This document shows, in pieces, positions 11,894 to 20,715 of a stretch of 64,000 bases of DNA. The position numbers and the translations under genes are program-made. Origin of the DNA: Lachnospiraceae bacterium (GTDB lineage Bacteria; Bacillota; Clostridia; Lachnospirales; Lachnospiraceae); contig JAJXRY010000002.1 in assembly GCA_021628825.1 (NCBI GenBank), forward strand, positions 1,370,830 through 1,434,829, given 5' to 3'. Position 1 is the first letter of the stretch, and each line of letters starts with the position of its first letter. The notes beneath the pieces are model-generated. The model ran no database searches, was not told the origin of the DNA, and saw nothing but the letters and a program-made list of their open reading frames with translations.

Positions 11894-12691
11894 TCAGAAT
11901 GCTCATCCTTTAAAATATGTGCAATTTCCCTGGCTTCCTTATGAAGGTCATGCAGGTCATCCTGTATGGCCTTTTTCTTCTTCGCGGATTTCCGGATGCT
12001 CTTCAAGCTCCTGCTTGATGAACATCAACAGGAAGCTTATAAGCAACAGCAGGCAGGAGACCCATATGGTGCGAAGTCTAAAGAGTGCGATGAAGCGGCT
12101 CCCAAGTCCGGCACCGAGGGCGAACAGGAAGATGACCCCGAAATAATGGGAAGCCTTATACAAGGTTTCTTTGTTATGGGTCTTGCGATATGCACACAGG
12201 GATTCCATGCCGCTGCGGATGTTACCGATACACATGGTGCTGGCAAAGGCAAAGCTGTTGACCTTGCGGAACGCCTGTACCTGCATGGCGCAGGAAAAAG
12301 GAAACCATGGCATTGGCAATCAGATTAAACCGTTCCGGTAAGAAGCCGACCAGAAACAGCAGCAAAATTTCTATGATGAGCACCAGCTGTCTCCAGTGAA
12401 TCCGCTGTGCCTTCTGAAAGTGCTGCCTGATCAGCTCCGCAGCAGCAACTCCGAATGCAAAGAAAACAACCGGCACCAGATAGTGGAGCATGGAATGAAA
12501 ATCGCCTGTAAAAAAATGTGCTGGCTCAATAAAAACAATATTACCGGTCTGGGCGTTGGCGAAGACCTTTCCGCGGGAAATATAGGTGTAGGCATCCTGA
12601 AGTCCTCCGGATATGGATAAAAAAACGCGGCAGTTACAAAGGCCTCGGACATTTGTTTGTGTGATTTGGGTGTTCTATGGAATTTCATCAT
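11894..12691 (-). CDS. DUF1275 (YoaK-like) membrane protein (frame broken)
   Basis: Integral membrane protein of about 265 residues with six or so hydrophobic helices. The N-terminal family signature is clear after frame correction: FVTAAFLSISGGLQDAYTY followed by FANAQTGNIV. Breaks are at an A7 run on the plus strand (12618-12624, eight expected), an A5 run near 12296 and one near 11968; correcting the last extends the C-terminus to KDEHSDS. The function of DUF1275 proteins is not established, and small-molecule transport has been suggested. It lies downstream of the Crp/Fnr gene on the same strand and may be its target. Confidence 0.8.
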
Positions 12692-12711
12692 CTGTTATCT
12701 GCCCTTCCTTC

Positions 12712-12727
12712 CGGTAAAATTTTACCG
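12712..12727. promoter_or_regulatory. 16-bp perfect palindrome between Crp/Fnr and DUF1275 genes
   Basis: The sequence CGGTAAAATTTTACCG is a perfect inverted repeat, sitting 20 bp before the DUF1275 start and 19 bp after the regulator stop. It lacks a loop and U-tract, so an operator is more likely than a terminator. The binding protein is unknown. Confidence 0.5.
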
Positions 12728-12745
12728 AACTGATTGTATCACTTT

Positions 12746-13414
12746 TTATTCTGAGGAATAAAGGGGTGAATCTGTTTTCAGAGTGAACGAATTCTTGTGA
12801 AAATCAATCAACCCTTCCTTCCGCATTTTGCCAAGCTCCTTCGAAAGCGCACTCCGGTCGAGATTCAGGTAGTCTGCCATCTGTTGGCGGTCGAAGGGAA
12901 CCTGGAAGGTTTTGCTTCCGTTTTTGACAGAAAGATTCGAAAAGTAGGTAAACAGACGCTCACGGATAGTTTTGGCACTGGTGCAGAAGATCCGGTTTGA
13001 CAGAACCAGATTTTTCTGTGCTAAAATATGCAAAAGGTTATTGATCATCTTGAAGTACCAGGTCTTTTCATGATGCTGTCCGCTTAAGAGAATATCCGTG
13101 TTCACGAACGCAATTGCACTGTCTTTTGAGGCAATGGCATCCACGAGCATCGGCTCATGACAGAGCGCATAGGTTTCTGCAAAGGCATGTCCTTCAGGAA
13201 CATGGGAAAGGATACTCTTATTTCCCCACAGATCAATGCTTTCGATATGGACACAGCCGCATAAAACGATTCCGATTTCATGAACGATGTCACCGGTCTG
13301 AAAAATCGGTGTATTCTTTTCATAAGAAGCAGTCCGAAGAAAAGGAAGACGCTTCATATCTTCGAATTCCTCTTCCGTTAAATTTTGAAAAATAAAGGTT
13401 TCAAAAAGCTTCAT
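12746..13414 (-). CDS. Crp/Fnr-family transcriptional regulator
   Basis: Intact 222-residue regulator. Residues 1-120 form a cyclic-nucleotide-binding-like beta barrel (IFQTGDIVHEIGIVLCG, then HVPEGHAFAE). The C-terminus is a winged helix with recognition region MADYLNLDRSALSKELGKM. The N-terminal Cys cluster of oxygen-sensing FNR is absent, so the effector is unknown. The start at 13414 follows GGAGG; a longer reading to 13441 would run through the palindrome. It is divergent from a ferredoxin gene, a pairing that suggests redox or metabolic control of that gene. Confidence 0.88.
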   Translation of the reverse strand: MKLFETFIFQNLTEEEFEDMKRLPFLRTASYEKNTPIFQTGDIVHEIGIVLCGCVHIESIDLWGNKSILSHVPEGHAFAETYALCHEPMLVDAIASKDSAIAFVNTDILLSGQHHEKTWYFKMINNLLHILAQKNLVLSNRIFCTSAKTIRERLFTYFSNLSVKNGSKTFQVPFDRQQMADYLNLDRSALSKELGKMRKEGLIDFHKNSFTLKTDSPLYSSE

Positions 13415-13427
13415 AATTCCTCCGTTC

Positions 13428-13441
13428 GTGGTTATAACCAC
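13428..13441. promoter_or_regulatory. Crp/Fnr operator candidate (14-bp perfect palindrome)
   Basis: GTGGTTATAACCAC is a perfect palindrome centred at 13434.5, about 41.5 bp upstream of the transcription start predicted from TATAAT at 13464-13469. That is the classic class II activator position. It also overlaps the 5' region of the regulator gene, allowing autoregulation. Confidence 0.6.
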
Positions 13442-13463
13442 ATATTTGTCACTGTTATTGTAC

Positions 13464-13469
13464 TATAAT
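13464..13469 (+). promoter_or_regulatory. -10 element of the ferredoxin promoter
   Basis: Consensus TATAAT with no good -35 hexamer 17 bp upstream (CATATT there), which fits an activator-dependent promoter served by the palindrome at 13428-13441. Confidence 0.55.
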
Positions 13470-13503
13470 GCAGGCATAACGACAAGAAAGGAAGGAATCA
13501 GAA

Positions 13504-14238
13504 ATGATCAGAAAAATAATTCAGATTGATGAAGAGCTTTGCAACGGCTGTGGAGCATGTGCCAATGCCTGCCACGAAGGAGCCATTCAGATGATAGACG
13601 GAAAGGCGAAGCTGATCCGTGATGACTATTGTGATGGACTGGGAAACTGCCTGCCGGCATGTCCGACCGGAGCCATTACCTTTGTGGAACGTGAAGCAGC
13701 GGCCTATGACGAAAAGGCAGTAGAGGAGCATCAGAAGAGGCTGGAAGAACAAAAGCACAGGGCTTCCGAACGGCCGGTATTTCAGGGCTGCCCGGGATCA
13801 CGGATGCGCACGATGGCACAGGAGGAGCCGGAAGAGGAAAAGGCAACGGTTACCGGTACGATGGCATATGTAAAATCCTGTCTGGGACAGTGGCCGTGCC
13901 AGATTAAGCTTGTTCCCGTGAATGCACCATATTTTAATGGAGCAAAGCTGTTAATTGCAGCAGACTGTACGGCGTATGCCTATGCCAACATGCATGAAGA
14001 ATTCATGAAAGGAAAAATTACGATCATCGGCTGCCCGAAGCTGGACGATATCGATTACAGTGAGAAGTTACAACAGATCATTGAGCATAATGATATTCAG
14101 AGCGTTACGGTCGTGCGCATGGAGGTTCCCTGCTGTGGAGGACTGGAGCATGCAGCAGTGACAGCTCTGAAAAACAGTGGTAAGTTTATTCCATGGCAGG
14201 TTGTTACGATTTCCATTGACGGAAAGATTCTCGACTAA
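13504..14238 (+). CDS. 4Fe-4S dicluster ferredoxin-domain protein
   Basis: Intact 244-residue iron-sulfur protein. The N-terminal 60 residues hold two 4Fe-4S motifs: CNGCGACANAC, and a second with YCDGLGNCLPACPTG. A charged linker follows, then a C-terminal domain with QGCPGSR, SCLGQWPCQ and VPCCGGLEHA, whose Cys may bind further metal. It is probably a cytoplasmic electron carrier or an adaptor to an unseen partner. It is transcribed divergently from the Crp/Fnr gene, and GAAAGGAAGG precedes the start. I do not recognise a specific enzymatic role. Confidence 0.85.
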   Translation: MIRKIIQIDEELCNGCGACANACHEGAIQMIDGKAKLIRDDYCDGLGNCLPACPTGAITFVEREAAAYDEKAVEEHQKRLEEQKHRASERPVFQGCPGSRMRTMAQEEPEEEKATVTGTMAYVKSCLGQWPCQIKLVPVNAPYFNGAKLLIAADCTAYAYANMHEEFMKGKITIIGCPKLDDIDYSEKLQQIIEHNDIQSVTVVRMEVPCCGGLEHAAVTALKNSGKFIPWQVVTISIDGKILD

Positions 14239-14280
14239 ATGGAAAAGAGACAGATCATGGAAGGAGAAATATCAGCAAAG

Positions 14281-14316
14281 CATCCCTATGTCGTATTTAT
14301 TACACATAGGGGTGTT
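14281..14316 (+). terminator. Weak terminator candidate after ferredoxin gene
   Basis: Inverted repeat CCCTATGT / ACATAGGG with a 12-nt loop, followed by a T-containing but imperfect tract (GTGTTCTTTC). Confidence 0.4.
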
Positions 14317-14370
14317 CTTTCATGGAGGTTATCATAAACTTTACAATCGTTGCAGGGTCAAGAATTACTG

Positions 14371-14399
14371 TTGGAATCATATAGGGATTTTGTTATAAT
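14371..14399 (+). promoter_or_regulatory. Promoter upstream of plsY
   Basis: TTGGAA, 17-bp spacer, TATAAT. The leader then contains a 7-bp stem capped by a GGAA tetraloop (14410-14427), ending 34 bp before the plsY start. Confidence 0.6.
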
Positions 14400-14461
14400 G
14401 TTAACATGCATCTGCCGGAAGGCAGATACGGAATGCGTGAAAACTGGGAGAGCAAATACGT

Positions 14462-15086
14462 ATGATGGTAAGAGCACTGTTATTTATACTGCTAGGCTAT
14501 TTGTCCGGCAGTGTGTTATATGCAAAGATCTGGGGAAAACTACTATGTGGAACCGATATCACGAAGGGAAGCACCGATGGAAATCCGGGAACGGCGAATG
14601 CCTTTATACAGGGCGGTTTCTGGTGCGGAGTGCTGACACTGTTTTGTGAATTGTTAAAGGGAATTCTCCCGGTTTATTTTTATATGCGGGGGATGGGACC
14701 GCAGGCATTGTCAGATGGCTGGATAGCGCTCGTCCTTGCAGCTCCGGTATTGGGACATACCTTTCCCCTGTTTCAGAAGCATCACGGTGGAAAGGGGATC
14801 GCGGTTTCCTTCGGATCCCTCCTGGGGTTATATCCTTACCGGATGCCGGTACTGGTGTTTGCTTTTTGTTTTTTTAATTTTCTTTTCAGTGGTGGTCTGC
14901 GTGGAGCCGCATTTTTACCGGACAATTGCGGCATACCTTGCAACGCTGGCAGGATTATTTGTGACTAACGTTATACCGGCGGTGCGGTATGGATTTGGCA
15001 TGATGACGATTCTTGTGTGTATACGAATGAAGCTTAGTACAGAAGAACGGGAAAGAATGAGGATTAAGTTATTATGGATGCACTGA
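14462..15086 (+). CDS. plsY: Glycerol-3-phosphate acyltransferase PlsY (frame broken)
   Basis: Membrane enzyme that transfers acyl groups from acyl-phosphate to glycerol-3-phosphate, the first step of phospholipid synthesis. The corrected protein is about 207 residues with five or so hydrophobic helices. Conserved motifs are GYLSGSVLYAK near the N-terminus, the GNPGTANAF loop, and HHGGKGIAVSFGSL, which belongs to the PlsY active site. A T7 run near 14868-14874 breaks the frame; T6 joins it to the tail with CVEPHFYRTIAAYL. Its 3' end overlaps the next gene by 13 bp, so the two lipid genes are probably co-transcribed. Confidence 0.9.
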
Positions 15087-16204
15087 TATTAACATGTGGT
15101 ACGGGAGGCGGACACAATTCTGCTGCAAAGGCCGTGAAGGAAGAAATGGAACGCCGGGGACATCATGTACATCTGATGAATCCCTATATGCTGCGCAGTA
15201 TGGCACTTACCAGAGCAATTGACGGTCTGTATATTTTTTTATTGCAAAAAGGATGCCGCGTTTCTTTGGAGTGATTTATAACATTGGAGAGGCTTACCGG
15301 AGACTTCCGGGGCATTCGCCGGTGTATGGAGCTAATCACAGGGCAGCACGGTGCCTCAACGATTATCTGAAGGAAAATCATTTTGATGCGGTGATTATGA
15401 CACATCTTTATCCGGCAGAAATGATCACATATCTGAAATCATTGGGAGAAGAGCTCCCGTTTACGTTGTTTATCGCAACAGATTATGCCTGTATTCCCTT
15501 TACCGAGGAAACCGATTGTGATGCCTATGTAATTCCGATGGAGTCCCTGAAAAAAGACTTCCTGCGTTTCCATATTCCTGAAGAAAAGCTCAAGCCCCTT
15601 GGAATCCCTGTATCAAAACAGTTTTCACAGAAGGAATCCCGCAGGGAGGCCATCGAAAAGCTTGGCCTTGAGGAGGATAAGCATTACATTCTCATATCGG
15701 GTGGAAGCATGGGCGCCGGACACATTGAGCAGATGGTGGAGTATCTGCTGGAGCGTTATGAAAAATGAAGAGAATGTGCGGCTCATCGTTCTGTGCGGAA
15801 GCTTTCAGAAGCTCTATAATAAGCTGAAAGCACATCCCAGCCAAAAGGTGATCCCGCTTAACTTTACCGATCAGATGCCGGATTATCTGAAGGCCTGTGA
15901 CCTTTATCTAACAAAGCCGGGAGGACTTTCCTCCACGGAGGCCGCGGTTGCGGGAGTTCCGCTGATTCACATATCCCCGATCCCGGGATGTGAAAGCAAG
16001 AACCTGAAATGCTTTAAGAACCGGGGCATGGCCATTCCGGCGGTTAAGACGAAAGAGGAGCTGTTCCGGGCACTGGATGCACTCGACAGCGAACAGGCAA
16101 GGGAAAACATGATCCGCAATCAGCATAAATGGATTCCGGAGAATGCGGCAGGGGCGATCTGCCGGTTTGTGGAAGAACAGGTAGGGAAAAGCCCGAAAAT
16201 TTGA
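15074..16204 (+). CDS. MGDG synthase/UgtP-like lipid glycosyltransferase (frame broken)
   Basis: MurG-like GT-B glycosyltransferase of about 375 residues, of the type that adds sugar to diacylglycerol to make glycolipid anchors. The N-terminus has the acceptor loop LILTCGTGGGHNSAAKAV, the middle has ISGGSMGAGHIEQM, and the C-terminal donor-binding domain has YLTKPGGLSSTEAAVAGVP. The frame breaks at a T7 run (15234-15240, T8 expected) and an A5 run near 15763. It overlaps plsY, consistent with a lipid-synthesis operon. The sugar donor (UDP-glucose or UDP-galactose) cannot be decided. Confidence 0.85.
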
Positions 16205-16229
16205 CTTTAACAGGGGAAAAGGCTATAAT
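16201..16229 (+). promoter_or_regulatory. Promoter of the CobW operon
   Basis: TTGACT, exact 17-bp spacer, TATAAT: a near-consensus housekeeping promoter overlapping the stop codon of the preceding gene and 50 bp upstream of the CobW start. Confidence 0.75.
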
Positions 16230-16279
16230 AATCTGTTGTCACTAAAGGAGTATATTTTCAAAGAAAAGAGGTTGGAAAC

Positions 16280-17431
16280 ATGACAAAAATAGATATCGTA
16301 TCAGGCTTTTTAGGAGCCGGTAAAACAACATTAATCAAGAAGCTTTTAAATGAAGCATTAAAGGACAGCAAGGTCGTACTGATCGAGAACGAATTCGGCG
16401 AGATCGGTATTGATGGTGGCTTTCTTAAGGATGCCGGAATTGAAATCAAAGAAATGAATTCAGGATGTATCTGCTGCTCCCTTGTTGGAGATTTCGGTAC
16501 TTCCTTAAAGGAGGTAATGAAGACCTATCAGCCGGAAAGAATTCTTATTGAGCCTTCAGGCGTTGGCAAGCTTTCCGATGTTATGAAAGCAGTACAGGAC
16601 GTTATTGACGAGCATGAAGTTGTATTGAACAGTGCGGTAGCAGTTGTAGATGCTTCCAAGTGCAAAATGTATATCAAGAACTTCGGTGAGTTCTTTATCA
16701 ATCAGATTGAACATGCCGGAACCATTATCTTAAGCAGAACCGGCAATATTTCCGAGGACAAGCTGAAAAAGGCTGTGGAACTGATCCGTGAACACAATAC
16801 CAAGGCCACCATCATTACTACTCCCTGGGATGCACTGGATGGCAAGGATATTCTTGCAACCATCGAGGGGGCAACCGATCTGGAAGCAGAACTGATGGCA
16901 GAGCTGAAAGAACAAAGAGAGCATGATCACGAGCATGAACATGAGCACCATCATCACGATCACGACGAGTGCTGTCATCACGATCATGACCATCACCATG
17001 ATGACGACGATGATGATGATGAGGAGCACGAACATCATCACCACGACCATGACGATCATGATCATGAGGAACATGAGCATCATCATGAGCATGGAGAAGA
17101 CTGCACCTGTGGTTGCCATGACCATGACCACGATCATCACCACCATCATCACGCAGATGAAGTGTTCGGAAGCTGGGGAATGGAAACTCCGGACCAGTAC
17201 AGCAAGGAAGATCTCGAGAAGATCCTTGCAGACCTCGAGGATGATGACAAGTACGGTATGGTTCTTCGTGCCAAGGGTATGGTTCCCTGTACCGAAGGCG
17301 GATTTATTTACTTTGACTATGTTCCGGAAGAAAGCAATATCCGTCCGGGCAAACCGGATGTAACCGGTAAGTTCTGTGTCATCGGCTCCAAGTTAAAGGA
17401 AGATGCCTTAAAAGAACTGTTTATGAAGTAA
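16280..17431 (+). CDS. CobW/COG0523 metal-chaperone GTPase with long His-rich tract
   Basis: Intact 383-residue G3E-family GTPase. The P-loop is GFLGAGKTT (residues 9-17), followed by the metal-binding CxCC-type motif SGCICC and a Walker B-like region ILIEPSGVG. Residues about 213-296 form a tract with some 37 His plus Asp, Glu and a CTCGC cluster. The C-terminal CobW domain runs to the end. Such proteins deliver zinc, cobalt or another transition metal to client proteins, and the His tract would store or sense metal. No zinc-box (Zur) site is obvious upstream. The partner gene downstream is a second CobW-like protein. The metal is not determined. Confidence 0.88.
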   Translation: MTKIDIVSGFLGAGKTTLIKKLLNEALKDSKVVLIENEFGEIGIDGGFLKDAGIEIKEMNSGCICCSLVGDFGTSLKEVMKTYQPERILIEPSGVGKLSDVMKAVQDVIDEHEVVLNSAVAVVDASKCKMYIKNFGEFFINQIEHAGTIILSRTGNISEDKLKKAVELIREHNTKATIITTPWDALDGKDILATIEGATDLEAELMAELKEQREHDHEHEHEHHHHDHDECCHHDHDHHHDDDDDDDEEHEHHHHDHDDHDHEEHEHHHEHGEDCTCGCHDHDHDHHHHHHADEVFGSWGMETPDQYSKEDLEKILADLEDDDKYGMVLRAKGMVPCTEGGFIYFDYVPEESNIRPGKPDVTGKFCVIGSKLKEDALKELFMK

Positions 17432-17512
17432 AGCTATGGCATGACGAAGGCTTTATCTGCACAGTGACAGAAAACAGATATCTTAATTTTTGAATAGAAA
17501 AGGATAAACAAC

Positions 17513-18445
17513 ATGAAACCAGTATTTATAGTCAATGGTTTTTTAGAAAGTGGTAAAACCGAATTTATCTGCTATACACTGGCACAGCCGTATTTCCAGA
17601 CTAAAGGAAGTACCCTTTTGATTGTCTGTGAAGAGGGTGAAGAAGAGTATGACGAAGAGCTTTTAAGCCAGAGCAGAACCATTATGGAAGTGATCGATGA
17701 CGAATCTGCATTTACTCCGGCGAACCTGATGGAGCTTGATAAGAAATACAAGCCGGAGAGAGTCATCGTTGAATATAACGGTATGTGGAACTTTAAGGAT
17801 ATGAAGCTGCCGTGGCACTGGTCGGTAGAACAGCAGATTACAACGATCGATGCCTCTACCTTTCCGATGTATTACACCAATATGAGATCTCTCCTTGCTG
17901 AGATGATAAGGAAGTCCGAAATGATTATTTTTAACCGTTGTGACGGACTGACCGATCAGCTTGCATCCTACCGCCGGAATGTAAAGGCGGTAAATCCACA
18001 GGCCGAGATTATTTTCGAGGACTCACAGGGAGAGGTGAACCAGATCTTTGAAGAGGATCTTCCTTATAAGCTGGATGCTCCGATTATTGAACTGGATAAT
18101 CAAGGCTTCGGAATCTGGTATCTGGACTGTATGGACAATCTGGACCGCTATATTGGCAAGACCATTCAGTTTGTCGGTATGGTTCTGATTCCGGAGGAAT
18201 TTCCGAAGGGATACTTTATTCCGGGACGTATGGCAATGACCTGTTGTGCAGAGGATATGGCATTTTTAGGCTTTGCCTGTGAATATGATAAGACGGATAC
18301 CCTGACGAATAAGCAGTGGGTTAAGGTAACCGCGAAGGTTACGAAGGAATACTTCGCCGATTACGGCGGTGAAGGTCCTGTCTTAAAAGCAGTCAGTGTT
18401 GAGCAGACAAAGAAACCCAAGGAAGAAGTGATCAGTTTTAACTAA
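17513..18445 (+). CDS. CobW-like protein fused to a DUF1980/TIGR03943-like domain
   Basis: Intact 310-residue protein. The N-terminal half resembles a CobW GTPase: VNGFLESGKTEF stands in for the P-loop, keeping GKT but with Glu-Ser where Gly-Ala is usual, and the Cys metal motif is missing. From about residue 195 the sequence (IQFVGMVLIPEEFPKGYFIP, then GRMAMTCCAED) matches the C-terminal domain of the YcgQ/TIGR03943 family, which is usually a separate protein beside YciC-type GTPases. The fusion supports a joint role in metal handling with the upstream gene. GTPase activity is uncertain because of the changed P-loop. Confidence 0.75.
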   Translation: MKPVFIVNGFLESGKTEFICYTLAQPYFQTKGSTLLIVCEEGEEEYDEELLSQSRTIMEVIDDESAFTPANLMELDKKYKPERVIVEYNGMWNFKDMKLPWHWSVEQQITTIDASTFPMYYTNMRSLLAEMIRKSEMIIFNRCDGLTDQLASYRRNVKAVNPQAEIIFEDSQGEVNQIFEEDLPYKLDAPIIELDNQGFGIWYLDCMDNLDRYIGKTIQFVGMVLIPEEFPKGYFIPGRMAMTCCAEDMAFLGFACEYDKTDTLTNKQWVKVTAKVTKEYFADYGGEGPVLKAVSVEQTKKPKEEVISFN

Positions 18446-18465
18446 GGTCGAAGGAGATTGTACGG

Positions 18466-19402
18466 ATGTATCATTACACCTTTATACAATGGTTGTTTTT
18501 CTTTTATTTTTATTGCTTCTTTGGATGGATATTTGAAAGCACCTATGTATCCATTTGTAAACGGAAGTTTGTAAACCGCGGATTTATGCGTGGCCCTTTC
18601 CTGCCGATTTACGGTTCGGGAGCGATTATGATGCTCGTGGTATCCATGCCGTTTTCAGGACAACCTCGTTCTGACTTATCTGGCAGGGTGCGTGGGTGCG
18701 ACAGTCCTTGAACTGGTAACGGGGCTTACCATGGAGGCACTGTTTAAAGTAAGATACTGGGATTATTCCAATCAGAAATTTAATTATAAAGGTGTGATCT
18801 GCCTGTCCTCCACATTGGCGTGGGGATTCCTGACATTATTTATGACGCAGTTTCTGCATAAAATAGTAGAAGCATTTGTGTTCAAGATCCCTGCAATGGT
18901 TATTAATGTCGTTACCGTGGTGCTGTCTGTGGGGATTCTGATCGACTTTACGTTATCCTTTAAGGCAGCTCTCGACCTTCGAAGTGTCCTCGTCGGACTC
19001 GAGAAGGTATGGGAAGAAATGGAACGTATCCAGAAGCGGCTTGACGTGATTGCGGCGGTTACCAGTGATGAACGTGAGACGAGAAGATTAGAGCGCAGCG
19101 AACGCATGAATGATCTGATGGACAGTATTGAAGGAAAGTTCAATGTAGTTAAGGAACGTTTGAAGGTGAATCCTTATGCTTATCCGGAAGAGGTTAAGGA
19201 AAAGATCGCTGAATTGCGCAGCCGCTACTTTGTAGAAAAGGATCATCATTTAGAATTCCGTAAGATAAAGGATGTATTCCAGAGAGGCTTAATTAAAGGT
19301 AACCCGAGCATGACCTCCGGTAAGTATGCGGAAGCACTGGAAGCATTGAAGAAGACACTTGAAAACAAAGGTAAGAACAAAGACGGGCAGAGTGAAGAAT
19401 AA
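18466..19402 (+). CDS. CmpB-like putative ABC-transporter permease (frame broken)
   Basis: Membrane protein of about 310 residues of the ABC_trans_CmpB type, common in Firmicutes and of unknown substrate. The N-terminus has WLFFFYFYCFFGWIFEST and NRGFMRGPFLPIYGSGA, both family hallmarks, followed by further helices and a charged cytoplasmic tail rich in Glu, Arg and Lys that may form coiled coil. A T4 run near 18652 (three expected) breaks the frame and correction gives SMPFQDNLVLTYLAG. It follows the CobW pair by 20 bp, so co-transcription is likely although a functional link is not evident. Confidence 0.8.
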
Positions 19403-20679
19403 ATGAAAAATCGAATCATAAGTCTGTTCTGTGCCGGAACGGCAGCTCTCTTTATGCTGAGCGGCTGCAGTGCAGTCAGACAGATTGCTGCAATGGAACA
19501 TCCGGCAGACCAGGCACGTGAAGATGCCAGTGAAGAGGATACAGAAGAAGCGGATATAGAAGAACTTATAAAAAGAACTTATAGAAGAGCGTACGGAAGA
19601 AGCGCCGGAGAATACAGAAGAGCAGGAAGACATACAGGATGTGAACGGGCCGGTGGATGAAACAGAATATCCGGTGGCGTTACAGCAGGGAGTATATCCG
19701 GATTGGAAAGCATCGTATAAAGCACTGATGCGGGAATTAATGGAAAACAGCTATGGCGTGGACGGCTATTATCTTTATGATGTAGATAAGGATGGGATTC
19801 CGGAGATTACCGTGGAGTTCGGAGACTGTGAAGCCAATTATGGCGGCTGGCTATATACGTTTGACGGTGAGAAGGCAGTATATGCCGGAGAGTTTCACCT
19901 TGGACACTCCGGCCTGGCAACCTGTCCTTCACAGAACAGGGATGATTCTGAGCTTTGGACAGATGGGCGTCGCTTATATGAAGAAGATTACTTTGGAGAA
20001 CGGGCAGCTTGGATTTGAGGATCTTCTGGAGGAAACATTTGAGGATTGGGATGATACCTATACGGATCCGGGGGAAATCATTCCGGGAGCAGATTATCTT
20101 TCAGAGATGAAGCCCGGGGATACCCTGCCGATGGACACCTATGGGATCTGGCTTGGGAACATGAGGGCAGAGATTGATGCGACAACCACAGCAGATGAGG
20201 CGTTGGAGCAGCGGTATCTTGATATTATTTTACAGAATGGAACCATTGTCGGAATTACAGCAGACGGTTTTGGCGGTGATCTCGGTACATGTACCATGGA
20301 AGAATACCTGGGACCGAACATGGTGGAGAAGTATGCCGATGCAGGCATGGTGGTTGAAGCCTATACCTATATTGATATGAACGGGGATGGCACAGAGGAA
20401 TGTGTCCTGAGACTCGGTGAAGCAGATCCGGAGGAAGCGTATTACGTTTCCGATCTATGGGTGGTATTAAGTGAGCAGGACGGTACGATGTACGCCTACT
20501 GCATTAATTACAAAGACTCCTTCACACTGTTGGAGAATGGTACATTCCGCCCGGATGGTGAGTATTATGTGAACAATTTCCGTATGCTGTTTGATAAAGA
20601 CCAGTGCTTTCTTTATAATACCTGGCTGGATGAAAAGCATGCCGAACAGGAATGGATCGATATTGCAGTAGAAGAATGA
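19403..20679 (+). CDS. Lipoprotein with DxDxDG calcium-type motifs, tandem copy 1 (frame broken)
   Basis: Secreted lipoprotein of about 425 residues: signal peptide ending in the lipobox LSGC, then an acidic Glu/Asp-rich linker. Two EF-hand/dockerin-like loops are visible, YDVDKDGIPEI and IDMNGDGTEEC, which probably bind calcium. The first sits before a beta-rich segment (LYTFDGEKAVYAGEFHLGHS). Frame changes near 19580 and 19940 break the reading. The start codon follows the preceding stop directly. No enzymatic motif is recognised. It is strongly similar to the next gene, showing a local duplication. Confidence 0.7.
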
Positions 20680-20715
20680 CGATAAATGACTTAAGGAGGG
20701 CAATCCGGGATATTT

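Noticed and set aside
11966..12328. Plus-strand reading of 120 codons opposite the DUF1275 gene
   Set aside because: It has no family resemblance and no ribosome site, while the minus strand carries recognisable DUF1275 motifs.
16730..17152. Minus-strand reading extremely rich in Met, Val and Ile opposite the CobW His tract
   Set aside because: It is the reverse complement of the CAT/GAC codons of the His/Asp tract and lacks its own ribosome site; a shadow of the real gene.
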